From positions 1-8,798 of the forward strand of contig JAEOTW010000192.1 of NCBI GenBank assembly GCA_016839655.1: a stretch of DNA of 8,798 nucleotides, in the 5' to 3' direction. Positions 1 through 5,926 of this stretch are shown piece after piece. Source of the stretch: Promethearchaeota archaeon (GTDB lineage Archaea > Asgardarchaeota > Lokiarchaeia > Sigynarchaeales > SOKP01). A program made the position numbers and the translations under genes. The notes under the pieces are model-generated. The model was not told the origin of the DNA. It searched no databases and saw nothing but the letters and a program-made list of their open reading frames with translations. Within the stretch, counting starts at the first letter, position 1. Each line of letters begins with the position of its first letter.

Positions 1-73
1 ATATAGAAAAAGGAGGAAAAAGGTTAGATAAATGGCTTCTCGAATGACCACACCTAAACCAAGATTCCTCCAT
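1..73 (-). CDS. Possible partial ORF, unknown product (runs off left edge)
   Basis: An ATG at 73-71 opens 24 codons with no stop before the edge, beginning MEESWFRCGHSRSHL. An A/T-rich TATA-like stretch (TTTAAATA followed by a run of A) lies roughly 20-30 nt upstream, as expected for a leaderless archaeal start. It lies 50 bp beyond the phosphatase stop on the same strand. I do not recognise the product. The reading frame is short, and the same bases form a hairpin, so this may be chance. Confidence 0.3.
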   Translation of the reverse strand, partial: MEESWFRCGHSRSHLSNLFPPFSI

Positions 74-94
74 TCTATATATCTTTTTTTTTTT
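1..94 (+). repeat. Long imperfect hairpin followed by T11 run
   Basis: Three nested complementary blocks lie here: ATATAGAA (1-8) with TTCTATAT (73-80), GGAGGAA (12-18) with TTCCTCC (65-71), and GGTTAG (22-27) with CTAAACC (54-60, one bulged A). The apical loop is about 26 nt. Eleven T residues follow at 84-94. In the plus direction this looks like a structured RNA end or a hairpin terminator for something beyond the left edge. In the minus direction the same bases could encode a short ORF, so the two readings compete. The pairing is seen directly; the role is inferred. Confidence 0.4.
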
Positions 95-123
95 ATTTAA
101 ACTTAGTTAACAATATAATACAA

Positions 124-954
124 TTAACTTGTTTTTATGACAAATTCTTCTTTAAGGAAAGGCTCTAGTTTGTCATTAGAAGCTATAAATGGAAATTTTA
201 CATTTATTGATAATTCATAATCAATTTCATTCCCATCAGTAGAGAAGATTTTACCACCTGCTTCTTTTAAAATTAATATCCCTGCTGCTACATCTACTAG
301 TCTATTACTAGGTCTCAAATTAATAAAAGCTTCCATACTGCCTTTTGCTATTTGACATAAGGTTAACGCACTACTTCCTAATATTCTTATTCTAAAAAAT
401 CTTCTTATTAATGGGCTTAAATCTTGTAAATTCTCCATTAAGTTTTTCATTGGAAGATTAAGTTCAAAAAAGCACTTGTCTGTAATATCTAAATCAGAAA
501 CAGAAATTTGCGAATTATTGATATAAGCTCCCTTTCCTTTTTCAGCCCAATAGATATCTTTTGTATTCAAATTAATTACTACTGCTTTAGTAATGTCTTT
601 TATTCTGTTTCCATTTGCTAAAGCGATTGAGACAGAACAGTAAGGTACACCTCTAACGGCATTATTAGAACCATCCAATGGGTCCACGATTAATACATTC
701 TGATTTTTCTTGGCTTTATCAATATCTCCAATATATTTTTCTCCTAGTTCTTCGCTTATTAATCTTAAATTAGCTTTTGCTTTTTCCAAAGATTCAATTA
801 TTACATTTTCAGCAATTAAGTCAATTTCCATTGATATATCTCCACCAGCACCTCTGTTCTTTTTTCTAGCGGCTTCTTCTGTGCCTAAAAGAGGATTCAC
901 AGCATCAAATACATTATAGGCAATTTGCTTTAAAAAGTTAATATCTAATTCCAT
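124..954 (-). CDS. Inositol-1-monophosphatase / fructose-1,6-bisphosphatase family phosphatase
   Basis: This is a Mg2+-dependent sugar-phosphate phosphatase of the IMPase superfamily, 276 aa, normal length for the family. The metal-binding signature is complete: Asp45 in SMEIDLIAE, Glu68-Glu69 in LISEE, the core DPLDGSNN at 91-98 (Asp91 and Asp94 as ligands), and Asp221 in VDVAAGILILKEAGG near the C-terminus, where many relatives have WD. The IDLIAE and LISEE segments resemble archaeal dual-activity IMPase/FBPase enzymes such as MJ0109, so either inositol phosphate (for inositol lipids) or fructose bisphosphate (gluconeogenesis) could be the substrate; the sequence does not decide. The protein should be cytosolic. 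It lies 54 bp after the CDF transporter on the same strand but has a TATA-like box positioned for a leaderless transcript. No Shine-Dalgarno precedes the ATG. Confidence 0.9.
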   Translation of the reverse strand: MELDINFLKQIAYNVFDAVNPLLGTEEAARKKNRGAGGDISMEIDLIAENVIIESLEKAKANLRLISEELGEKYIGDIDKAKKNQNVLIVDPLDGSNNAVRGVPYCSVSIALANGNRIKDITKAVVINLNTKDIYWAEKGKGAYINNSQISVSDLDITDKCFFELNLPMKNLMENLQDLSPLIRRFFRIRILGSSALTLCQIAKGSMEAFINLRPSNRLVDVAAGILILKEAGGKIFSTDGNEIDYELSINVKFPFIASNDKLEPFLKEEFVIKTS

Positions 955-970
955 TGAAATCAGAGTAAAA

Positions 971-983
971 TATAATTATAAAA
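971..983 (-). promoter_or_regulatory. TATA-like box for the phosphatase gene
   Basis: On the minus strand this reads TTTTATAATTATA. Its centre is about 23-26 nt before the ATG at 954, the distance expected between an archaeal TATA box and a leaderless start. The bases between (TTTTACTCTGATTTCA) contain no Shine-Dalgarno, which agrees. Confidence 0.5.
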
Positions 984-1008
984 AGAAATCTAAATAATTA
1001 CTTATTTT

Positions 1009-2268
1009 TTATGGAGAATCTATAAGTGTTAATTCAAAGTTTATTATTTCCTTTAAATCATCTAGTTGTATCGTTTCCATTAGGATAAGAGCTTTTTCGA
1101 AGATTAATTTAGGTCCTATTTTCAAATCTTCCTTTGAATAAATTTTATCGATTTTTTTTGAAGTTAACCAGTCTGAGATTAAAATTCCTTTTCTCTTTTC
1201 TTCATTAATAAATTTATTAGCAATTATTTTATAATTTAATAATGTTTTATTGTTTTCAATTTCTTCAATTTCAAATAAACCAAAAAAGAAAGACTCTCCA
1301 AAATGATCAGAAATTTTCGAATTTAACCCATTATTATCTCTTAATGGTACAGCGATTTTTGTTATCGGTTTCTCTTGAGTTTGAGTTAAAATGATTATCT
1401 TAAAAATTTGGGGAAATTCTTCTTTTATTTTGGTAATAATATGACTTTTTAATGATTGAATTTGAGCTAATGAAAGATTTTTATTTAAATCAATTATAAC
1501 CTCTAGAAATATGTATCTTCCATACGATCTAATCTCTAGACTCTCTATTTTTTTAATTTTTGGAAATGATTCTATGAGTTTGTTCACTTCAGTCCTTTTT
1601 TCAAAATCAATTACAGCATCTAACAAGGTTTTAGTTGAAGTTAGGAAAATATCATATCCTCCTTTAGCTATAAAAAATACAATGAATAAACCAATTATTG
1701 AATCCAAAAGATAGAGATTAAAACTAATACCGATAAATCCCACTAAAACTGATAATGAAATAAAATTATCATATAACTTTTCGCTTGCTTGAGACTCAAT
1801 TATCGGAGAATTCGTTTTATTCCCTATTTTCTTTAAATATAAAGTTAGCAATAAAGAAATTAGGAAAGATATAACTAAAAAGATAAAAACTGAGTTAGAG
1901 ACATTAATAATTTTTGAACTACCTGAAATAAAGTCCAAAATATCTCTAATAGATTGCGATAAAATACTATAGGCAGTAAAAAAAATAAATAATGAAATAA
2001 TCAAACTGACTATATTTTCAATTTTATAATAACCATAAGGAAATTTTTCATTTGGTTTTTTTCTAGAATAAGCAATTCCTATTAAGGCAGCTAATACCAT
2101 TACTATATCCGTAAGATTATCAAAAGCATCTGCTTGAAGTGCGATACTATTTGTTATTATTGAAAAAATTAATTTGAAAACGAATAATGAAGCGTTTATA
2201 GTTAATAATAGAAAGTTCAAAAATATAGGACGTTGATAATACTTCAGATTTTCACTGGAATCCATCAT
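1009..2268 (-). CDS. Cation diffusion facilitator fused to a NifX/NifB-type (Nitro_FeMo-Co) domain
   Basis: This is a membrane divalent-metal exporter of the CDF family, 419 aa instead of about 300. About six hydrophobic segments lie between residues 15 and 205. TM2 carries D50xxxD54 (FDNLTD), and YGYYKIE (78-84) is the family motif usually read YGHxKxE. TM5 has E163xxxD167 where zinc transporters have HxxxD. The cytoplasmic CDF domain spans about 224-297. A further domain, about 303-419, begins TKIAVPLRDNNGLNSKISDH and includes the HFG motif (322-324), matching the dinitrogenase FeMo-cofactor biosynthesis fold (PF02579). The absence of His from the transport site argues against ordinary Zn transport and favours Mn or Fe, but this is inference. 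The start overlaps the upstream gene's stop (ATGATGG), suggesting translational coupling; Met1 and Met2 are both possible starts. Confidence 0.88.
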   Translation of the reverse strand: MMDSSENLKYYQRPIFLNFLLLTINASLFVFKLIFSIITNSIALQADAFDNLTDIVMVLAALIGIAYSRKKPNEKFPYGYYKIENIVSLIISLFIFFTAYSILSQSIRDILDFISGSSKIINVSNSVFIFLVISFLISLLLTLYLKKIGNKTNSPIIESQASEKLYDNFISLSVLVGFIGISFNLYLLDSIIGLFIVFFIAKGGYDIFLTSTKTLLDAVIDFEKRTEVNKLIESFPKIKKIESLEIRSYGRYIFLEVIIDLNKNLSLAQIQSLKSHIITKIKEEFPQIFKIIILTQTQEKPITKIAVPLRDNNGLNSKISDHFGESFFFGLFEIEEIENNKTLLNYKIIANKFINEEKRKGILISDWLTSKKIDKIYSKEDLKIGPKLIFEKALILMETIQLDDLKEIINFELTLIDSP

Positions 2269-3023
2269 TTTAGAATTACGTGTTTTTCAATAATCCATTT
2301 ATCTACAATGAATTTCTGAGATTTTTTCTTTTCCTTCACATCATATTCACTATGAATAGTACTTTTTGGAATCCAAAATTCATCTCCAGAATCCAATGTT
2401 ATTAATAAAGCCTTCGGACTTTCTACTTTAATTTTAGCTTCAATTTCAATGGGATCCCTTGAAGCGCTAAATTCTGTGGTTTCAACTATATGTAACCCAT
2501 CACGCGCGGTTATATGTTCTGAAAAAACACCGTATTCGCCTTCTTCATCAACTTCTTCTTTTTCTATTGTTTTTGCTTCAAAGGTTCCGCTTGTTGCATG
2601 TTCAATTTTTTCACTTAAGATATGACCTAGCAGTAAGGTTAGAAAATTAATGTTTGGAAATCTAAGTTTCTTCTTATATTCTCCTATTTTTACTTGTAAA
2701 ACTTGACGAGATTCATCCTCCCATCCTACATAAATCTCTGTTTTACGTTCTTTAAAAACATGATAACCTCTCCAATTTGCACTTCTTCTATGAAGAACTT
2801 CTAAAATGCAGATAATTTCTTCAATTGATAATCTTACTGTCTTTCCCTCACCTTCAGATGGTCTCTCCCAAGATCCATTTTCTTTTCTATTAATACAACT
2901 TAAGAAAATATACGGCACTTGTCTTGATGGACTTGTTACTCTGACACTTGTCTTTTGCCCATAAAAAGTTTTTGTATGAAAATCTGCCAATATGATACAC
3001 TTATGAGTTATGTTAATTAGCAA
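2265..3023 (-). CDS. Hypothetical protein, possible Whirly/PC4-like nucleic-acid-binding
   Basis: This 252-aa soluble protein has no signal peptide or membrane segment, and I do not recognise a named family. Residues 25-79 look like beta strands followed by a helix (from YIFLSCINRKENGSW to VRLSIEEIICILEVL). Residues 84-141 repeat that layout (WRGYHVFKERKTEIYVGW, then FLTLLLGHILSEKIEH). Two beta-sheet-plus-helix halves with many Arg, Lys and Trp resemble the PC4/Whirly single-strand-binding arrangement. Residues 145-200 are acidic and probably flexible. The C-terminus has a compact motif, DEFWIPKSTI (214-223), then VDKWIIEKH (240-248). The start is TTG at 3023: a stop lies five codons upstream in frame, no ATG is available nearby, and an A/T box at about 3041-3060 suits a leaderless start there. 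It is ATGA-coupled to the CDF gene. The functional guess rests on pattern alone. Confidence 0.75.
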   Translation of the reverse strand: MLINITHKCIILADFHTKTFYGQKTSVRVTSPSRQVPYIFLSCINRKENGSWERPSEGEGKTVRLSIEEIICILEVLHRRSANWRGYHVFKERKTEIYVGWEDESRQVLQVKIGEYKKKLRFPNINFLTLLLGHILSEKIEHATSGTFEAKTIEKEEVDEEGEYGVFSEHITARDGLHIVETTEFSASRDPIEIEAKIKVESPKALLITLDSGDEFWIPKSTIHSEYDVKEKKKSQKFIVDKWIIEKHVILK

Positions 3024-3040
3024 TCTTTCAATTGACTAAG

Positions 3041-3060
3041 AAGATTATAGTAATTTATTG
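3041..3060 (-). promoter_or_regulatory. TATA-like promoter element for the 252-aa protein gene
   Basis: The minus strand reads CAATAAATTACTATAATCTT. Its centre lies about 25 nt before the TTG at 3023, which supports that start as leaderless. It belongs to the 145-bp divergent promoter region shared with the bactofilin-like gene. Confidence 0.4.
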
Positions 3061-3132
3061 ATTTAAATCTGATTAATAATACTACTATTTTTTCAAAAAA
3101 TAATAAATAGGTAAAAGTTTTATTAAGTTTGA

Positions 3133-3142
3133 TTTTATATAA
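3133..3142 (+). promoter_or_regulatory. TATA box for the bactofilin-like gene
   Basis: TTTTATATAA is centred about 31 nt before the ATG at 3169, predicting a transcript with a leader of only a few bases. No Shine-Dalgarno is present between the box and the start. Confidence 0.55.
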
Positions 3143-3168
3143 CCCTAAATCAATTATTTTTCTAGTGT

Positions 3169-3933
3169 ATGAATATGGAAAAGAAAAATGATAAATCCAA
3201 TGAAAAAATTGAAAAGAGAGTTATTGTAAGCAGTTCTGGTGATGTACAAGAATTCGATGAACATATTAGTGCGATGGGATCTGCTAAAATTTCTGGTGGA
3301 AAAACACCTAAATCTTTACGAGTATCTGGTTCAGGAAAAATTAATGGAGATTTAGAATGCAATGGCATTACTTCTTCGGGATCTTTAACAGGTTCGGGCA
3401 ATTTTACTTCTCATGCCGATATAAGTAGTTCAGGTTCATTCAACATTGCGGGGTTTCTTTATGGGGATGAAAATGCAGATTTTTCAGGTTCAGCTCAAAT
3501 AGGAAACCTTGTTAATATTCAAGGTACTTTATTAGTTTCAGGTTCTTTTGAAGCAGGACATTTCGTAAGAGGAGAACAGGGAATAAAACTTTCTGGATCA
3601 TCTGAAATAAATGGAAACCTTTCTTCTGAGAAGAATGTTAGGATTGATGGATCAACTAATATTGCAGGAAATGTAGTGGGAGAAGATGTTCTTTTTGGAG
3701 CCTCTGAGGACATTAAAAAGAGACAACATTATAGAGTTCATGGCAGTATACTGTCAAAGAATAGAGTTGAGGTAAACAAAACTCACGTTGATGGAGATGT
3801 GAAAGGAAAGTATATAATAGTTGGTAAAGGGTCCGAAATTCTTGGAACTGTGTATTACGTTAAGAATATTGAAGTCGATAAAAAAGTAAAATTAGCTAAT
3901 GAGCCAATCCAGATTAATTTAGATGAATTATAA
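3169..3933 (+). CDS. Bactofilin-like polymer-forming protein
   Basis: This 254-aa protein is built on short beta-helix repeats rich in Ser, Gly and Asn, for example VSGSGKINGDLECNG (52-66), SSGSLTGSGNF (69-79), FSGSAQIGNLVNIQGTLL (105-122), LSGSSEINGNLSSEKNVRI (141-159) and VHGSILSKNRVEV (190-202). Turns recur every 15-20 residues. This is the pattern of bactofilins (PF04519), which self-assemble into nucleotide-independent filaments, often at membranes. The N-terminus (1-20) is charged, and the C-terminus (205-254) continues the repeat as VDGDVKGKYIIVGKGSEILG. No signal peptide or TM segment is seen, so a cytosolic or peripheral location is likely. At 254 aa it is longer than a typical single-domain bactofilin (about 120-180 aa). 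The start is ATG at 3169; Met3 at 3175 is an alternative. It is transcribed divergently from the 252-aa protein and converges with rps10 across a 36-bp gap. Confidence 0.8.
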   Translation: MNMEKKNDKSNEKIEKRVIVSSSGDVQEFDEHISAMGSAKISGGKTPKSLRVSGSGKINGDLECNGITSSGSLTGSGNFTSHADISSSGSFNIAGFLYGDENADFSGSAQIGNLVNIQGTLLVSGSFEAGHFVRGEQGIKLSGSSEINGNLSSEKNVRIDGSTNIAGNVVGEDVLFGASEDIKKRQHYRVHGSILSKNRVEVNKTHVDGDVKGKYIIVGKGSEILGTVYYVKNIEVDKKVKLANEPIQINLDEL

Positions 3934-3969
3934 TCAAAGAAATCCGATTACATAGTAAATCAATTCAAA

Positions 3970-4275
3970 TTACATTAATTCAATTTCTACGAGAACTGAT
4001 TCAGGAATCTGAATTTTCATAATGAGATGCATACTCCGTTCATTTGCAATAATTTCAAAAAGTCTTTTATGAATACGCATCTCAAACTTAGCCCACGTAC
4101 TAGTACCTTGCCCACTAGGCGCTTTCATTACAGGAACACGTAGTCTCTTTGTAGGAAGAGGAATAGGACCATTTTTTCTAATGCCTTGTGATTTACACAC
4201 GCTCTCTATTTGCCCGCATACTGATTTTAGTGCGTCTAATTGAGTAGATGATAACCGTATGCGTGCTTTTTGTAT
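3970..4275 (-). CDS. rps10: Small ribosomal subunit protein uS10 (S10), apparent ATA start
   Basis: uS10 of the 30S subunit is recognised by GPIPLPTKRLRVP, the FEMRIHKRLFEII segment and the C-terminal IQIPESVLVEIEL. The archaeal family is about 102 aa. The only conventional start in this frame, GTG at 4200, would give 76 aa and delete the first strand and helix. The frame continues upstream with clear homology (QKARIRLSSTQLDALKS) to ATA at 4275-4273, exactly where archaeal homologues have ATG (MQKARI...). One codon further up is AAC and then an in-frame TGA. GGTGA, a strong archaeal Shine-Dalgarno, ends 7 nt before the ATA, giving a 101-aa product. Alternatively, a one-base deletion near 4277 hides a GTG start (MSETIQKARI). 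The gene stands alone here, not beside the EF-1A gene as in many archaea. Confidence 0.92.
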   Translation of the reverse strand: MQKARIRLSSTQLDALKSVCGQIESVCKSQGIRKNGPIPLPTKRLRVPVMKAPSGQGTSTWAKFEMRIHKRLFEIIANERSMHLIMKIQIPESVLVEIELM

Positions 4276-4287
4276 GTTTCACTCACC
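4276..4287 (-). promoter_or_regulatory. Shine-Dalgarno GGTGA ahead of the rps10 ATA start
   Basis: The minus strand reads GGTGAGTGAAAC immediately before ATA. GGTGA is complementary to the archaeal 16S rRNA 3' end (core GGAGGTGAT), and the 7-nt spacing is near optimal. It is one of the few clear Shine-Dalgarno sequences in this window. The overlapping GTG (frame GTG AGT GAA ACA TAC) leads out of frame and stops after 16 codons. Confidence 0.6.
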
Positions 4288-4295
4288 AATAGAAA

Positions 4296-4336
4296 TTATA
4301 TTTAAAATTTATGGTTCTTGCTTAAATTTTATGGTT
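4296..4336. repeat. 20-bp-period direct repeat in the rps10 promoter region
   Basis: TAAAATTTATGGTT (4303-4316) recurs as TAAATTTTATGGTT (4323-4336), exactly 20 bp on. On the minus strand the copies read AACCATAAATTTTA and AACCATAAAATTTA, and the proximal one runs into TTTAAATATAA, a good TATA box about 26 nt before the ATA start. A TATA box at that distance would place the transcript start at or just before the start codon, so a transcript keeping the Shine-Dalgarno would need the more distal box. The repeat may be two promoter elements or a regulator site. Confidence 0.4.
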
Positions 4337-4350
4337 TTTATAATTATTAC

Positions 4351-4399
4351 TCGTAAATAAATTTTTTTATCTTACCTTCTAGAAGGTACTTATTTACGA
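4351..4399. repeat. Nested inverted repeat around a 16-bp perfect palindrome
   Basis: TACCTTCTAGAAGGTA (4373-4388) is a perfect 16-bp palindrome. It sits between a second perfect inverted repeat, TCGTAAATAA (4351-4360) and TTATTTACGA (4390-4399). Outside these, AAATTTTTTT at 4359-4368 also has its complement AAAAAAATTT at 4404-4413. It lies between the stop of the 50-codon ORF and the rps10 promoter. It could be a dimeric regulator operator or a transcript-end hairpin. The symmetry is seen directly; the function is not known. Confidence 0.55.
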
Positions 4400-4475
4400 T
4401 AGAAAAAAATTTCAAACCTTAAAAGAGAAATCAAGTTAGGACGCATTTTAAGAATCTTTTATTTGAACTTAGATT

Positions 4476-4628
4476 TTATCTACCAATCAATCTTTTATAA
4501 TCTGTATATCCTCCATAATTCAATCTCTCACATGCTGGACATGATTCAATGACTTGAGAATCTTTCGTGATAGGTACCTCTTCTTTGCTACTCCTCAACT
4601 TTTCTAGTAATCTTGATTTTTTTTTCAT
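4476..4628 (-). CDS. Small 50-aa protein with a single CPAC motif
   Basis: ATG at 4628 opens 50 codons ending in TAA. The first half is very basic (MKKKSRLLEKLRSSKEE). The second half has one CxxC, Cys30-Pro-Ala-Cys33, followed by ERLNYGGYTDYKRLIGR to the end. One CxxC is half of a zinc knuckle, so a metal site would need a dimer or partner; a redox pair is another option. AGGA lies 7 nt before the ATG, a weak ribosome-binding site. It is the upstream neighbour of rps10 on the same strand, 200 bp away with the palindrome between. The amino-acid composition looks like a real protein rather than chance, but I do not recognise the family. Confidence 0.55.
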   Translation of the reverse strand: MKKKSRLLEKLRSSKEEVPITKDSQVIESCPACERLNYGGYTDYKRLIGR

Positions 4629-4895
4629 TTTTTAGTCCTATCGTTAATCCCTATAATCTAAAAATTCACTATTATCATTACATGGCATTACTTATTTAAA
4701 GATGCATAGTGATTTTCATAAGCTAAACATAATAACCCATTATTAGATATTTCTATTGACTCAAATTATGAAAACCCCAACAAAAATTTGTTGCCCAATA
4801 CAAATCTTTTAAACTATTTAAGGGGTGTGTTAGTGAATAATACATGAAAGCATTGATCAAACTGTTCATCTTTTAATTAGATATAAGTTTTTATT
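4629..4895. other. Intergenic stretch with no convincing gene
   Basis: About 270 bp of very AT-rich sequence lies between the small CPAC gene and the amidotransferase-like gene. I see no tRNA-like arms or long ORF. The only notable structure is CAACAAAAATTTGTTG (4778-4793), a 7-bp inverted repeat with a 2-base centre. The part nearest 4629 should hold the promoter of the small gene (A/T-rich AGATTATAGGGATT region), although no strong TATA box stands out. Confidence 0.5.
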
Positions 4896-4907
4896 AAAAA
4901 AAAAAAA
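4896..4907 (-). terminator. T12 transcription terminator after the amidotransferase-like gene
   Basis: On the minus strand twelve consecutive T residues begin 12 nt past the TAA stop of the gene at 4919. A U-tract without a strong hairpin is the usual archaeal termination signal, so this probably ends that transcript. Confidence 0.6.
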
Positions 4908-4918
4908 GAAAATAATTT

Positions 4919-5818
4919 TTATCTCTTACGTCTGTGATATATGATGAAAATGGTCATTACAGTGGCAATAGTAGCAGTAATTATCAAACCTGTCCAAAAA
5001 TCCATACCTGTGGAAGCTATATAAAGCCAAAGTGTGATCTTGAATAATAAATTCCATTCAGAATCTGGATCATCATAAGATTCGAAAGCTGAAGTTCCGT
5101 CTCTGTCACTATTCTCTTCATATTCAGGGTGGGGGAAACTAAGAAATACAGTACCACTTCCATATTCAAAAGTAATCATCCCGGGTTGATCATTGTGTAT
5201 ATATGTCATTATAGGATTAACATTGGACATGTCTTCAGAATGGAAATATCGCGATGACCAATAAAGCAATTGATAAGAGGCAGGTTCATCGGATAGATCT
5301 GGTCCAGTTGATCCTTGATTAACATTCATCTCAAGTATATATGTACCTGACGGGATTTCTGGATTAGTAGACAGAAAATAACCGTCGATAAGATTCAGTT
5401 CATTAGCACCAAAAGAAGAACCACCACAGATACCGAAATATGAACCACCATTCCTAAGGAAATTCCTAATAATCGCTAGACCTTCATCCCCTAGAAGTGC
5501 ATAGAATAATAAGGAATTCCCTCCTGGAAAAGCTAATATATCGTAATTAGATAGAACACCGCCGAGTATATCATTCGCATCTATACCATTCACGGTAGCA
5601 TTCATCCACTCAAACATTTCTACTAAAGCGTAATAGCTGCTTTCTAACGCGCCACTATCATTATATACTGCTATATTAACACCCTCTAGATCATTGCGTC
5701 TTTGAGAAACTCCATATCTTATACAAAAGATATTGAATGTCACAAGTAAAGTGAAAAGGGTAAACAAAAACAACTTTCGTGATCGCAACTTATTTAGTTT
5801 AAAAAGATGATTAGTCAT
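4919..5818 (-). CDS. Exported, membrane-anchored class I glutamine-amidotransferase-like protein (BPL_N type)
   Basis: This 299-aa protein has a hydrophobic N-terminal segment (15-33, KLFLFTLFTLLVTFNIFCI) after a basic stretch, a globular domain (47-268), and a C-terminal helix (about 275-293) ending HRRKR. The Arg/Lys tail favours the globular part being outside the cell. The domain follows the class I amidotransferase-like layout of the biotin-protein-ligase N-terminal family (PF09825): NIAVYNDSG (48-56), YDILAFPGGNS (92-102), IIRNFLRNGGSYFGICGGSSF (116-136) with Cys131 at the nucleophile elbow, and FPHPEYEE (228-235) with His230 and Glu232 in the catalytic HPE arrangement. All three triad residues are present. 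The substrate is unknown; no ligase domain is attached, so it is not a biotin ligase. The start is ATG at 5818, without a Shine-Dalgarno. Its GC content looks somewhat higher than that of neighbouring genes. Confidence 0.82.
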   Translation of the reverse strand: MTNHLFKLNKLRSRKLFLFTLFTLLVTFNIFCIRYGVSQRRNDLEGVNIAVYNDSGALESSYYALVEMFEWMNATVNGIDANDILGGVLSNYDILAFPGGNSLLFYALLGDEGLAIIRNFLRNGGSYFGICGGSSFGANELNLIDGYFLSTNPEIPSGTYILEMNVNQGSTGPDLSDEPASYQLLYWSSRYFHSEDMSNVNPIMTYIHNDQPGMITFEYGSGTVFLSFPHPEYEENSDRDGTSAFESYDDPDSEWNLLFKITLWLYIASTGMDFWTGLIITATIATVMTIFIIYHRRKR

Positions 5819-5890
5819 ATTATCTGCACTGATTATGATATTAATTTCATTTATTTTATTAAAGTTATTTGACTTAATAATAGATTAAAC

Positions 5891-5926
5891 TCATCAGATT
5901 ATTGAGCTTAATATTATGACTGATGA
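5891..5926. repeat. Short inverted repeat between the radical SAM and amidotransferase-like genes
   Basis: TCATCAG (5891-5897) and CTGATGA (5920-5926) are exact complements across a 22-nt loop, in the 151-bp gap between two tandem minus-strand genes. It may be a transcript-end hairpin of the radical SAM gene or a binding site ahead of the next one. Seven base pairs is modest and could be chance. Confidence 0.3.

Noticed and set aside
32..169. Plus-strand ORF of about 45 codons beginning MASRMTTPKP, with GGAGG upstream
   Set aside because: Shine-Dalgarno spacing is too long (about 15 nt), it reads through the T11 run as poly-Phe, and it overlaps the 3' end of the phosphatase gene.
710..919. 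Plus-strand 69-codon ORF inside the phosphatase gene
   Set aside because: Antisense shadow of a gene with a complete IMPase signature; low-complexity translation.
3162..3401. Minus-strand 79-codon ORF inside the bactofilin-like gene
   Set aside because: Antisense shadow over beta-helix repeats; no motif of its own.
4753..4869. 38-codon minus-strand ORF (begins MNSLINAFMYYSL)
   Set aside because: No Shine-Dalgarno, no strong promoter, no recognisable motif; short enough to be chance in AT-rich sequence.
4276..4918. tRNA gene in the central intergenic region
   Set aside because: No GTTCGAATC-type T-arm or acceptor pairing found on either strand.
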